In this document: positions 35,551-54,528 of the stretch, piece after piece
How the letters are laid out: every line of letters starts with the position of its first letter
Numbering within the stretch: position 1 is the stretch's first letter
Assembly (NCBI GenBank): GCA_963556495.2
Contig: OY747713.1
Coordinates: 26,289,961 to 26,353,960, forward strand
DNA: 64,000 nucleotides
Direction of reading: 5' to 3'
Source of the DNA: Valencia hispanica
Taxonomy: Eukaryota; Chordata; Actinopteri; Cyprinodontiformes; Valenciidae
Notes under the pieces: generated by a model
What the model was told of the DNA's origin: nothing
What the model saw: only the letters and a program-made list of their open reading frames with translations
Database searches by the model: none
Program-made: the position numbers and the translations under genes

Positions 35551-37476
35551 TAAGGGATGCTGTCAGGCTGAAGAAGGAGTCCTACCGGGTCTTTTTGGCT
35601 TGTGGGACCCCTGAAGCAGCTGATAGGTACCGACAGGCCAAGCGGGATGCGGCTCGGATGGTTGCTGAGGCAAAAACTCGGGCGTGGGAGGAGTTTGGAG
35701 AGGCCATGGAAAATGACTTCCGTACGGCTTCGAAGCGATTCTGGTCCACCATCCGGCGTCTCAGGGGGGGAAAGCGGTCTGCCACCAACACTGTTTACAG
35801 TGGGGATGGTGTGCTGCTGACCTCGACGCGGGACGTTTTGGGTCGGTGGATGGAATACTTCGAAGACCTCCTCAATCCCACCGGCACGCCTTCCAATCTG
35901 GAAGCAGGGTTTGGGGACTTGGGGTCGGGCTCTCCAATCTCTGGTGCCGAGGTCACCGAGGACGTTAAAAAGCTCCTCGGTGGCAAGGCTCCGGGGGTGG
36001 ATGAGATTCGACCGGAGTTCCTCAAGGCTCTGGATGTTGTGGGGCTGTGTTGGTTAACGCGGCTCTGCAATATTGCGTGGACATCGGGGGCAGTTCCCTT
36101 GGATTAGCAGACCGGGTGGTGGTCCCCCTGTTTAAAAAGGGGGACCACAGGGTGTGTTCCAACTACAGGGGGATCACACTTCTGAGCCTCCCTGGTAAGG
36201 TCTATTCAGGGGTTCTGGAGAGGAGGGTCCGACGGATAGTCGAACCTCGGATCCAGGAGGAACAATGCGGTTTTCGTCCTGGCCGTGGAACACTGGACCA
36301 GCTCTACACCCTCAGCAGGGTCCTGGAGGGTGCGTGGGAGTTCGCCCAACCGGTCTACATGTGTTTTGTGGACTTGGAGAAGGCGTTCGACCGTGTCCCT
36401 CGGGGGGCACTGTGTGGGGTGCTCCGGGAGTATGGGGTACCGGGCCCCTTGATACGGGCTGTTAGGTCCCTGTACGACCGGTGCCAGAGTTTGGTTCGCA
36501 TTGCCGGCATTAAGTCGGGCTTGTTTCCGGTGAGAGTTGGACTCCGCCAAGGTTGCCCTTTGTCACCGATCCTGTTCCTAACATTTATGGACAGGATTTC
36601 TAGGCGCAGCCAAGGCGTTGCGGGGATCCGTTTTGGTGGCCTCAGGATCGGGTCTCTGCTTTTTGCAGATGATGTGGTCCTGTTGGCTTCATCGGAGCGT
36701 GATCTATAGCTTTCGCTGGAGCTGTTCGCAGCCGAGTGTGAAGCGGCTGGGATGGGAATCAGCACCTCCAAATCCGAGGCCATGGTCTTGAGCCGGAAAA
36801 GGGTGGGGTGCCTCCTCCGGGTCAGGGATGGGGTCCTTCCCCAAGTGGAGGAGTTTAAGTATCTGGGGGTCTTGTTCACGAATGAGGGAAAAATGGAGCG
36901 GGAGATCGATAGACGGATTGGTGGGGCATCTGCAGTTATGCGGGCGCTGTACCGGTCTGTCGTGGTGAAGAGAGAGCTGAGCCAAAAGGCGAAGCTCTCG
37001 ATTTACCGGTCGATCTATGTTCCTACCCTCATCTATGGTCACAAACTCTGGGTGGTGACCGAAAGAACGAGATCACGGATACAAGCGGCTGAAATGAGTT
37101 TCCTCCGCAGAGTGTCTGGGCTCTCCCTTAGAGATAGGGTAAGAAGCTCATTCATCCGGAGGGGGCTCAGAGTAGAGCCGCTGCTTCTCCACATCGAGAG
37201 GAGTCAGTTGAGGTGGCTCGGGCATCTGGTCAGGATGCCTCCTGGACGCCTCCCTGGTGAGGTGTTTCAGGCACGTCCCACCGGGAGGAGGCCCAGGGGA
37301 AGGCCCAGGACACGCTGGAGGGACTATGTTTCTCGGCTGGCCTGGGAGCGACTTGGGGTTCCTCCCGAGGAGCTGGAACAAGTGGCTGGGGAGAGGGAAG
37401 TCTGGGTCTCTTTGCTTAGGCTGCTGCCCCCGCGACCCGACCCCGGATAAGCGGAAGAAAATGGATGGATGGATGG
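35551..37476 (+). mobile_element. RTE-clade (Rex3-like) LINE, 5'-truncated
   Basis: 1926 bp in GRINA intron 1, flanked by exact AAAATATCG at 35542-35550 and 37477-37485. It encodes the end of the linker and the reverse transcriptase: GGKAPGVDEIRPEFLKAL, SNYRGITLLSLPGKVYS, QCGFRPGRGTLDQLY, CFVDLEKAFDRVPR, LRQGCPLSPILF, LLFADDVVLLAS and FKYLGVLF, then a C-terminal domain ending RLLPPRPDPG and a (GATG)n tail. The endonuclease is absent. Breaks: a TGG-to-TAG stop and a one-base frameshift near 36105-36115, and a TAG at 36707. Much higher GC than its surroundings. Confidence 0.92.
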
Positions 37477-38565
37477 AAAATATCGAATAATTAAGAGGGT
37501 TATTATAATATAACTATGAGAGTAGATATATACCATGGGTAAGCCTAAAATAATCAGAATTTGTTCAATAAAATACTAACACACAATTTATGACCAAACT
37601 GTTTCATTTAATGCTGCTTTGATTAAACTAGCTATAAATAATAGAAGCATAGCCACGTTTATTTGTCTTATTGATGTTAGGGGGTTTTTTTGTTTTTTCT
37701 TTTACATTAATACCGTTGATTTTTATGACAGAAAACTGAATACATGGCTTTTAATTTTAAAAAAAGTGCAAATTAAAAACTAAAATAATGAAACTGCTCC
37801 CCAATTCATGGTGGACTAATAGTCACTGCTTGTATTTCTAGGAATGAGATGTTTTTATTATCTGCTCCCGTTTTGTGAACACCCAGGTTGGATTGTTATC
37901 CTAAATGCAGTTAATGGACATTGGACTGTGAGGAGATCTTTCAGTGTGCATCACATGATTACTTTACAACTCTTGGGTTGAATAATGACGAACTTTGTGG
38001 ATCCGCTGACTGAAATCTTCGCATTTTGAGCCAATCACATTTGAAACCTGTTTGTTAATATACAACTTTAGCAGATTCTTTTCTCTCTCTTTTTTAAGCC
38101 ACGTCTGATTGCAGACTGCTCCAGAACTCTAAGTAAACTGTGTTGCTTTGTGGATAGTAAGTCATTATACCTCCATTGTTTATCTGCAGAGGGATTTAGC
38201 TCATGACAAGCAGGTGTAGAGTAGAATGATTTTAATAGAAAGTGTCAGCATGGAGCAGAGCCAGCATTTGTTTGAAGCTTTGTACCGCACTGTGATGCAT
38301 GTATCTGCAGCCAGGGATCATCAGGACGGGCTACCAGAGTCTACATGCATCTGCCAGGGCAAAATGGAGTAGTGTTGCATAACGCTCACTGTTAATTCAG
38401 TGTGGCCTAAAGGGGAGGGGCAGGATGGAGTCAGCACAACCTGTAAACTAGGGTTTTACTTCTCTGATCTGATGCTAAATTATCATCGCCTTGCTTTCTT
38501 TCCTTCCCTAATTAGAATTGGCCATTTTTTTCTGATTAACTGTGATCATATACTGAAAAATCAGA

Positions 38566-38581
38566 CCCCCCCCCCCCCCCC
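38566..38581. repeat. Poly-C run
   Basis: Sixteen consecutive C in GRINA intron 1. Confidence 0.95.
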
Positions 38582-39272
38582 ATACATTAAATGCATCAAT
38601 CTAAGAATTTCCGCCATATTTGATTTATACGCGTATCAACCAGGAGCATGTTGTGTAAATAAAACGTCTGATAAAAGTCAGGGACATATGCCTGCGTGCC
38701 ATAGGGATAAGTGGTAAGTTCCTATGTTTTCTGATGAATTCAAGACTACAGTGCTATCAAGGAACCTGCAGCACATTTTCATTATGTTACAGTCTTTAGT
38801 AATAAAAAGCAGATTTTGGCAGGTTCTTCCTCCAGGGCTTGTCTGGCATTGGTTTGGCTCCATTAGGTTGTCTTGTGGTTCACCATTAATATAATTGAAT
38901 ATGTTTTTGTTTGTTTGTTTATTTTCAAAAAGCAGGGGGAAATACTTAACATTTCTAATTTAGCTGTGTATGTAACATTTTGATGCATTGGCCATTTTTG
39001 TTTGCATTGCTTGTGAGTTTTTGACAGGTGTGTCTTGTGTGTGTTGTTTGTGTCCTAGATGTTGTATTATGTATGAGTTTTTTTCTCGGATGCTTCAGAT
39101 CATAGAATCATATTGAAACTGTACAAAAATCTATGTTGTAAACATTTCCTTTTAGATCTTAACCTGTTGCACATACAGTATTGTAGGTATGTGATGAGTG
39201 TCGGTTTTAACACATAGTTGTTTTTGTTTGTTTGTTTACAGATTGTGGCAGTAGTGAGTAATTACCCACACC

Positions 39273-45944
<6,672 letters not shown>

Positions 45945-46765
45945 GCCGGCACCTTCAGGAGAGCAGCAACAAGATGGAGAAACGTTGCTTACCTGTGATT
46001 TCTCTCTGTCTCATCTAACTTTTCCCCAATTGTTTCCTTCTCCTGTCACATGCATACACTTAACGCTCTGTTTCCAAACGAAGACTGAGTATATCATAAA
46101 ATTCAACTGAGTGGGGACATGTATTATTTACTCTCTCATAAATCTTGCTGCAAGTGAAAACCCATAATGACTCTCCTTCCTTCCTCTGCTTCTACTAACA
46201 CCTAAAAGCTGTGTCTCAATCACCCACCTGCCTACTTACAGTAGGACTGGTCACATTGAGAGTAAAACATGTCAGGCTCCGGGTGCTTGGCACTCGGCCT
46301 CGTCTTGCTGCAGAACTTAAACTGAGAAAAAAGGGGAAAAATAACAATATGATGAAGAACCAGCTTTGCCTGAATATAAAAGATAGTTTTAGAAATACTC
46401 TTCTTCAAATTCTGCCTGTTTTCACAAAATTCTCTCTTTTTTTTTCAGCCTGTGTGATTTAATTGTGCATGGCTAAATCGGAAATACACGCAGAGATGCA
46501 GTACAGTGTCTGGATTCAATGAAGCAATGCTTCTAACTTGCTTGTCACAGCTGTAAATAGTTCAGTGTATTACTGTTGATGATGCCAATCTACCCCCTCC
46601 ACCCACTACCACCACCCTTTTCCTACCTCTGAAAGGCATGCTGGAGCGTGTTGTATGGATGTGTTGCTATTTGGGGTGGATTAGATGCTCTATGACTGGC
46701 ATTAATTTAAACATGAGCATAAAAGAATATTTATAACCATTCTTTTATTTTGTAAATTCTGTTTA

Positions 46766-46771
46766 AATAAA
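46766..46771 (+). promoter_or_regulatory. GRINA polyadenylation signal
   Basis: AATAAA about 820 bases after the stop, the first good signal on this strand. Confidence 0.65.
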
Positions 46772-46799
46772 AAAAATTTATGTAATTCCACGAAAAAGA

Positions 46800-48890
46800 T
46801 CATCTTAAACTTTTGTTTTTGCATTTGTTGTCTATTACTTTCTCCTTGTGTTGGTAAATCCCTTTTAAGTGAAAATGTTTTTTCTTACTGCTGATTACTT
46901 TCATTATTAAATTTGATCCTTAAACTTTGAAGTAAATATTTACCAGATTTGAATGAACATGGACTTAATTTGAAGTTGTGAAGGTGTTTGTAATCTCTCC
47001 AGTAATGTGAACAAAGCAGAGAACATCTTAATTCAAACATGCATACAAATTGAAATTAATTTGTTTTCTTGTTTTATTTTATTTAAACCTGCTGCATGAT
47101 CCTCTCCACATTTGCACGTCCTGGCAGTGTACACAGTGCAGCTATCCTTGTATTGAAGAGACACTGCTATTAAAAAACAAAAAATGTTTTTTTTTCTTTT
47201 CATTTTTATGTTTGAATCAGATTAACATATGTGTAAATAGGGCAACTTTGTGTTTTGATGTGTATAAAGTAGATTAATTGGGCTTTGTAGGTCCGTTCGC
47301 ATTGTATATTTGCATCAAACTGAAGGTGAACTGAAATTCCTTAACGCAGCTGTCTGCTATAAATTAAAATGGATACAATGGAAATGTGTTGAATGTGTTA
47401 TTTGTCTACCTAGAATTTACTTACTTTACTTCTTCTTTTTTTTTTACTCACCTCTTGGTGATTTACAGTCTCTTCTGGGCATTATAGGGACTTTTGAACC
47501 ACTCAAGCAGTGTCCACATGTAAACAACTGTCCTGCTCGAACAGTCATCACAGCACATTTATCATTAACATTTTTAAATAGGAACGACCCAATCAGGAAA
47601 ACATAACCAAAAGTTACTGTGACAGTATTAACCAGTGGATACCTTTTTTACGCTAAGTGTAAATTTGAATATCTAAAAGTTTATTTCAATAATTTGGCAA
47701 AAAAAATAAAGCTCATGTGAATATACACAGTCATTTATTTGAAAATGATTTTTAGTTAATTTTGATGCTTAAAGGTGGGTAGAGTAAGCAAAAAATTGTA
47801 CTCAAGTGAAAGTACCACTACTCAAACACATTTTTACTCAAGTAAAAGTACAATGTAGTAATTCAAAGAATTACTCGAGTAAAAAAGATAAGTATTGAGT
47901 ATCCGAGTACTCCTTTTGAGATCATAGCATATGATTTTTTTTTTTTACATGTCATTAGACAAAAAAAATCGAAATGATTCCAAAATAAATTTACGTAGAA
48001 GAAACATTTTTTCAAAATGATTTTCAAAGTAAAACTAATTAAACCAATTCCTACAGTAGGTGATGTATATATGTTAGGCCAGGTAAGAAACCTCCAAATG
48101 GCACATCAGCCTCAGCAGGTAGAAAATCTGAGTTTCCTTAATGCCTCAAGCTCAACAGGCTGATCATGGAGGCAGCCATTTCCAGGAAAAAGAGCCTGAC
48201 CAAGTATTTGGTGCGTTACAGTCAGGTTTCAGTATATAGGAATGTTTTTTTTTATTAGAGTGAAATATATCTGTAGGTAAAAATGTTTCTATATTTTTCC
48301 TAATGTAATAACTAATTATTAGCCTAGATTAAATTAACAGAAACAAACACTTAAAGAATATCAGTCTGTGTGTGATGAATCTATAATATATGAATTGTGT
48401 TTTATGAATTTATTAACTAACTAAAATAAATAAAGTTTTTGAAATATAATATATTTAAATGTATTGACATGCACATTCAAGTGGAGGGCCGCTTCACACA
48501 CTTCGGCCCCGAGTCGGAAGATCAGTCAGCTATCTAGAGACAGGCCAGGCTGGATCAGCATGAGCGAAATGGGCGGTATGACTCGATTAAATAACGAAAA
48601 TAGTCCATTATGTGGTAGTTATCGGATTACTAAATAGTTTTCTACAGATATTACAAATGTTTTAGGGATAAATTCCAGCTTCAATTGTAGATTTATCTTG
48701 AACTAAGCTAGCGGTTTTTTTTTTCGATTAACATGTAACGGCTGTGTTACATAAACAGTGTTATTTGTTCAATAATGTATGAAAATATGAAAACAAAACT
48801 AAAATGTGATTTCAGTTTAATTTACAACTTAAACCGCTTTGACTTTTACTTTCGTTGCTAATATTAGCAACTAATGCTACTTAACGTCTC
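46800..48890. other. GRINA-SYCE1 spacer
   Basis: No gene recognised. A repeat lies at 47770-47935, and a mildly CpG-rich patch at 48480-48560 may belong to the SYCE1 promoter. Confidence 0.45.
47770..47935. repeat. Fish dispersed repeat (DNA-transposon MITE type)
   Basis: The text ggtgggtagagtaagcaaaa with repeated ACTCAAGTAAAAGTAC-like units is a pattern seen widely in teleost genomes. Class uncertain, probably hAT-derived. Confidence 0.45.
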
Positions 48891-48926
48891 TAGAATTTGG
48901 TTAAGATTTCCTTTGCTCTGATTGTT

Positions 48927-51900
48927 ATGTCTTCACATATAAGTGGCCGGTTTCAACACTGGAAGCAATTATTGTCTAAACACGGAAAGAATGTAAAAAC
49001 ACGAGAAAATACAGGTACAATTACTTTTTTTTTACTTTTTATTTTTTTTATTGTCAGGTGGAGATTTCCCGGAGCCAAAAGTTGAACAGCTCATGGGCAA
49101 GCTAAGGGTGCTTCAACAAGGTATATATTTTTTAGGTTTCATTTTATTTTACTGGGTTTACTGTATGTTTTGAAATGCTAATAGAACGTCATTTAGGAAA
49201 TGTTTTTCATTGACACGGTAACCTTTAATTTGTAATGACTCAATAGCGACATCTTTCGGACAAACGGGGAATGTTTTTGTAGGGTTCAGCCACAAAGAAA
49301 TACACTTTAGTTAAAGGTTAATATGTAATTTTACATTTTCAGTAATCACACCCATTCGCATTTAAAGATTTTAAAATATTCTTTAATACGTACATTTTTA
49401 GCTAATTAAGTTACCGTTGCGTCTTTCCTTGTTTTTATTGCTAAGTGGCGCACATGAGTACAAGACCGGTGTAAAATGTTTGGATAAATTTGTCCCTGTG
49501 CTGTTTTATATCTGTATTCGTCATTAATTAATTAATACTGTTGATTTGATCAGTGGATATCCCCCTCATATAAACCAAACCCACAAATTGGCCTAACTTG
49601 CGGTGTCAGCTGTGGTAAACAGCGGTGAAGGAACCATCTTGATGCACTAGTTAATCTTTGTCAAGAGATACATCTCTTGTTTCTCTTTCGTTCATTTCGT
49701 TAATTTTAACCGAATTAAACTGTTACAAACATAAATTAAGGGCCTTGGGTGTATCTGTAGGAGTGGAACGCTTTTATTATGTGGTGTAACTTTGTAGAAA
49801 TCTTTCTTGAGGCGTGTACCAATGAGGATTCCACGTTGTGCTGACGATATGTAAATGAAGACACGTCCCCGTCTCAAATTGAGCAGAAATGACGCCGAAA
49901 TAACGAAAAACACTTGGAAACACCTCATTTACAGACCGGAGTTAAGCTTAGGAAGTGTGCAGATGCACGGTTAAGTATGTTTGTGTATAACGATAACCTG
50001 CAACCGTGAGTGAGATAGGTGAATGCATATAATATTTAGTTTCCCCATTCATTTTACACGGTATTGTCAGTGAGGTACATCCTTACCTGTTACTCCACTC
50101 GTGGAGTTGCAGAGCATGATGAATGGAGACTAATGAGATATGATTAGTATCTCTCTCTTGTAGGGAACAGCAACACCCTACTTGAGCCGTTCTGATTCTC
50201 TAATTGTTAATTACAATTAATTATTTAGTATGTATGTTCCTTCAATAAAGCGAAACGTCAACTTGAGGAGGAACTCAGAGATGCCCAATCTGTTAGTGAT
50301 AAATTGCAGAAGGAACTTTCAGAATGTAAGTTACTAAATCATCCTTGAGCATTTTATTTTGGCAATAATTGTGTGAAAATCCTGTATATCACTGAAGTCT
50401 AGACGTATACTGAAAGATTTACTTAAGTTAAAGTAAAACAACAGTAGATGTAAATATGTATTCTTTAAATATATTTATGTTTATAATACGTGTGTTGTTC
50501 TTGTTCTTCAGTACAAACTGAAGTTAATGAACTGGAAGGAATCCATAAAGACAAAGAAGGTGAATACTGGATGAACTATCTTATGTGTATGTTGTAATGC
50601 TGTTGCGTAATGTTTAACTCTATACCTGAAGTCGTATTGCATATAAACATGTATATTTTAAAGGATTATGATTATGAGTATAATTGGTGTTTTTGATTGT
50701 TTTGTCAGGAGCATGCAGGAAGCTGCAGTTGCAATGTAAAGAGTCTGAGCGGGATCTTGACAGGTAAAGTTTATATAAATATCAGCCAACGTGGATCATT
50801 GTGATGTAGCGTTTCTACCACTAGATGGCAGGAAATTGCCATATAAAAAAGCTCTGGTGGCTTGGCTTGACAATATTTTTAACCCCCCTGTCAAAGGACA
50901 CCAGAAACAAAATTGTAGACCTGCACCAAGCTGGGAAGCCTGAATCTGCAATAGGTAATCAGCTTGCTGTGAAGAAATCACCTGTGGGAGCAATTCATAG
51001 AAAATTAAAGGCATACAAGACCATTGATAATCTCCCTCGATATGGGGCTCCTCGCAAGCTCTCACCCTGTGGGGTCAAAATGATCACAAGCAGTGGCGGA
51101 CTGGGACTAAAAAACAGCCCTGGACTTAGACTCTGCCCAGCCCACAACAACAGATGCGCTTGAAAACTCATCAGCCTCAGACACGGGTCTCAAAATTTCA
51201 TACATTCAATACCACCCAGGATTCGAACCCATACAGAACTTTTCAAATGGCACCGACTACGCTAACCAGTCGACCATCTGGTCATGTGTTAACATTTATG
51301 TCTTTACGCTCACACTTTAATAATGTATGTGTTTAATGCATGTATTTATTGCCCAGAATGATTAAATACTTATTTGGATAAAGTAATTCTGAACAAAATA
51401 AAGACATTCTGAAGAGATCTAGCCTCTCGTGCTCTTTTAGTAAGGTCTACTCCTTGCATTAACTGATTGGCTGAGCAAGCGTCAAAAGTATTGGTTAAAA
51501 TAAATCCCGTTAACATACAGTTTGAACGGCGTTTATTGTCACACAAACGCCGTTCGAAACGCCGTTCCGTTTTTGACAAACGCCGCTTGGAACAGCATTT
51601 ATTTTGAAAATACGCCGTTTAAAACACCGCCCAGAAGTGGCGTTGTATGATCATATCCGTTTTCCATAGTGCTGCTGCCGCTAGCAAACATTTCTGTCAG
51701 CTTCCGGAATTTGGATGCTCCACTCTAACTGCTTAATTTTTTTTTCCCTTCACCTGCTCAGCTCCACCCTTTTCTTTCCTTTTTTAGGGTTACAAACACC
51801 TGCAGTATCCATGGTCTGTCTCTCTCCCATCTGCACTTGTAAACGGTTGAGAGTGACGAGCATTGACGAGTGAGCTTGCTAATTATTGTCCAGCAGGCGC

Positions 51901-54528
51901 ATTGTTGCCACCTATCGGTCTGGATATGTAACAACAGTCGATTATCAGCAAGAATTTATTTTTTTTTTTTAAACGGGGACTGCTGCGCAGCGGCTGGCGG
52001 CCGTCCTGGTACACCGGCCGTTTTGGTATTCTCCAGAACGTCCAGATGGCCTGTCCGCCCCTGATCACAAGAATAGTGATCAAAAATCCCAGAACCACAC
52101 GGAGGGATCTAGTGAATGACCATCAGAGACCTGGGACCAAAGTAACAAAGGCTACCATCAGTAACACAATACGCCACCAGGGACTCAAATCCTGCAGTGC
52201 CAGACGTGTCCCCCTGCTTTAGCCAATACATGTCCAGGCCTGTCTGAAGTTTGCTAGAGAGCATTTGGATGATCCAGAAGAGGATTTGGAGAATGTCATA
52301 TGATCAGATGATGTTTTTCTGCAACGGGACCAGGACGATTGATCCATGGAAAGAATGAATGGGGCCATGTATTATGAGATTTTGAGTGAAAACCTTCCAT
52401 CAGCAAGGGCATTGAAGATGAAACGTGGCTGGGTCTTTCAGCATGACAATGATCCCAAACGCATCGCCCGGGTAACGAAGGAGTGGCGTCATAAGAAGCA
52501 TTTCAAGGTCCTGGAGTGGCCTAGCCAGTCTCCAGATCTCAACCCCATAGGAAATCTTTGGAGGGAGTTGAAAGTCCATGTTGCCCAGGAACAGCCCCAA
52601 AACATCACTGCTCTAGAGGAGATCTGCATGGAGGAATGGGCCAAAATACCAGCAACAGTGTGTGCAAACCTTGTGAAGACTTTCAGAAAACGTTTGACCT
52701 CTTGTCATTGCCAACCAAGGCTATATAACAAAGTATTGAGATTAACTTTTGTTGTTGATCAAATACTTATTTTCCACCATAATTTGTGATTTTTTTGGAT
52801 TTTTTTTTTGTAATTTAGTCTCTCATAGTTGAGGTATACCTATGATGAAAATTACAGGCCTCTCTCATCTTTTTAAGTTGGAGAACTTACACAATTGGTG
52901 GCTGACTAAATACTTTTTTACCACACTGTACAGTGACATAATCTCACTGAAGATAAAATGTTCTGTCAGCTTTACCAGAATTTATATATATATATTCTGT
53001 GTGAAATTATGTTACTGCAATATTAGAGTAATTTATTTAATGTCCTTTAGCACATCTTTATCAGGGTACAAAGGTGTGAACTTGTGTTGGTTTATTCAAT
53101 GGTAATGAAACCTTGTTTGATGTTTTCAACAGATTCTCTTTTGCCATCACTTCTTTGTTTAATGCCAAAACGAACTCTGTGAGCTCTGGATAAAGCAGGC
53201 TCATTTTTAGTTCTTGGTTTGGGTCATTATCTTGCCATAGGACAAAGGCATCTCCAACCAATCTAGCCTCCTTCATTGCTTACATTTTTCCAAACCATCT
53301 GATAGCAAAATGCTAGAATTTCCTGCTGTCCGGCATTGTCCTAAAATACATCAATGGCGGTTGTGACGCACATTGTGTTTAACTCAGCCGTTCGTAGTCA
53401 AAGGGTTTGTTGCAGAAAAGCTGCAAGACAAAGACAGTGTAGTGACATGATGTTAAGACCTGCCACCTTTTTGCACATTGGTCCAAGGTTGGAATCTGAG
53501 CTGTGCATGTGGATTACCTTCGGCTACCTCAGCTTCTGCTCATTGTTAAAAATATCCATGCTAGGTTAATTAGGGATTCTAATTTGACCTGAAGAATGTG
53601 TCTCCGATGTTAAACCTGTGATGAATCAGTAATCTGTTATCTATTCAGAGCATAGATAACATGCAAGTTTTGGAAAGTCATAATTACGATGCATGTTTAA
53701 CACATTTCAGATCAATTTTACCTTTAAAGAATCAGTAAATGTGTTAGGTTTTTGTTCCACTGGCACAAAATATTTTATCTACGTCAATATATAGTGAGTG
53801 GAAAAGACGTCATACTGTAGACTGCTTTATTAATCCATTTATATGATTCATTTATACTGTGTCTTTGATATTTTCAACATGCTTAAATGTTTTTTGCAGG
53901 CAGCTGAACCAGAACAAGACGAGCGAGGAATTGCTGGAACAGTACAGATGTGAAATCCAGGAAGTCAAGCTGAAACACAGGAAACTGCGGTACCTGTTCA
54001 TAATGTGATGCTTAATTGCATTCAGAACATTGTCTATAAATGTGCCATAAAAAGTCGGCTAAAGCTGCCTGGTTTCAACAGAATGAGATTTGAAAACCAA
54101 CTTCTGCAACTGGTAGAGCAGCACAAGCAACTGGACTTTGTCTTTGTAAGTTCCCTTTAACGTTTTCCAAACACTACTTGGCTCTATTTCCTTTCTCTGT
54201 TTTCCAAAAAACAGTCAATAACCGAAACAAGAAATTGTTATTTAGAATCCAAAGAAGCTCCCAGATGAGTTGAAGAAAGCTGAAGATATAAAACGTCAGC
54301 TGTTATCAGCTGGTATGTGTTCTCTCCGGTTTTTCCCACGGTCATCTGTGAGCACATTTGTGGTGAATCTTTTTTTTATGCAAGCATGTAACGTTTGAAC
54401 TGTTTGTTTGTGTGGTTCTGATAGAACAAGGGAAGTTGGCTCAGCTGCACAAACTCGATCAAGAGTTACAGGACGTGAAGAAATCGGAGCAGTTGGAGAC
54501 GGGTCCAGCTGCACAGATTGACAAGTAA
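48927..54528 (+). CDS. syce1: SYCE1-like, synaptonemal complex central element protein 1
   Basis: Nine exons in phase: 48927-49014 (start uncertain), 49058-49120, 50251-50325, 50512-50559, 50709-50763, 53900-53989, 54082-54145, 54246-54312 and 54425-54528; about 217 aa. The product is almost entirely coiled coil ([58 protein letters not shown]). The identification rests on exon layout and on EPKVEQL...LQQ and [21 protein letters not shown], which align with human SYCE1 (EPRVEVLINRINEVQQ; RQLRLAFEEQLEDLMGQHKDL, recalled). SYCE1 sits in the central element of the synaptonemal complex with SYCE3, SIX6OS1 and SYCP1 and is needed for meiotic synapsis. It is shorter than the human protein (about 350 aa), lacking the C-terminal third. 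Another small coiled-coil family cannot be excluded. Confidence 0.75.
50850..52937 (+). mobile_element. Defective Tc1-like transposon, interrupted by a hAT-like element
   Basis: In SYCE1 intron 5. Left part (50850-51090): N-terminal helix-turn-helix text ([40 protein letters not shown]). Right part (52064-52937): transposase residues at 52346-52789 with [12 protein letters not shown] and [20 protein letters not shown], ending in the family terminus ctaaatacttttttaccaca/ctgta. The third catalytic residue is Gly (GGA at 52550) instead of Glu, about 45 codons are missing between the first and second Asp, and the left terminal repeat is gone. Confidence 0.88.
51091..52063. mobile_element. Non-autonomous hAT-like element (973 bp) with 8-bp target duplication
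   Basis: Exact ATCACAAG flanks both sides (51083-51090 and 52064-52071), splitting a Tc1 transposase. The left end CAGTGGCGGACTGG and the reverse complement of the right end CAGGGGCGGACAGG agree at 12 of 14 positions. An 8-bp duplication with CAGNGG ends fits the hAT superfamily. No transposase ORF. The interior has several GCCGTT/AACGCCG repeats at 51520-51650. Confidence 0.88.
53060..53560 (-). mobile_element. Possible decayed DNA-transposon sequence
   Basis: The text ccaaaccatctgatagcaaa and gggtcattatcttgccatag resembles antisense Tc1-family transposase regions. No ends are visible. Confidence 0.35.

Noticed and set aside
36355..37042. Minus-strand ORFs of 110-174 codons in the RTE element
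   Set aside because: Mirror frames of the GC-rich LINE coding region.
47770..47935. Regular ACTCAAGTAAAAGTAC units resembling a CRISPR array
   Set aside because: Units are short, irregular and contiguous, and the block is a known type of fish dispersed repeat in a eukaryotic genome.
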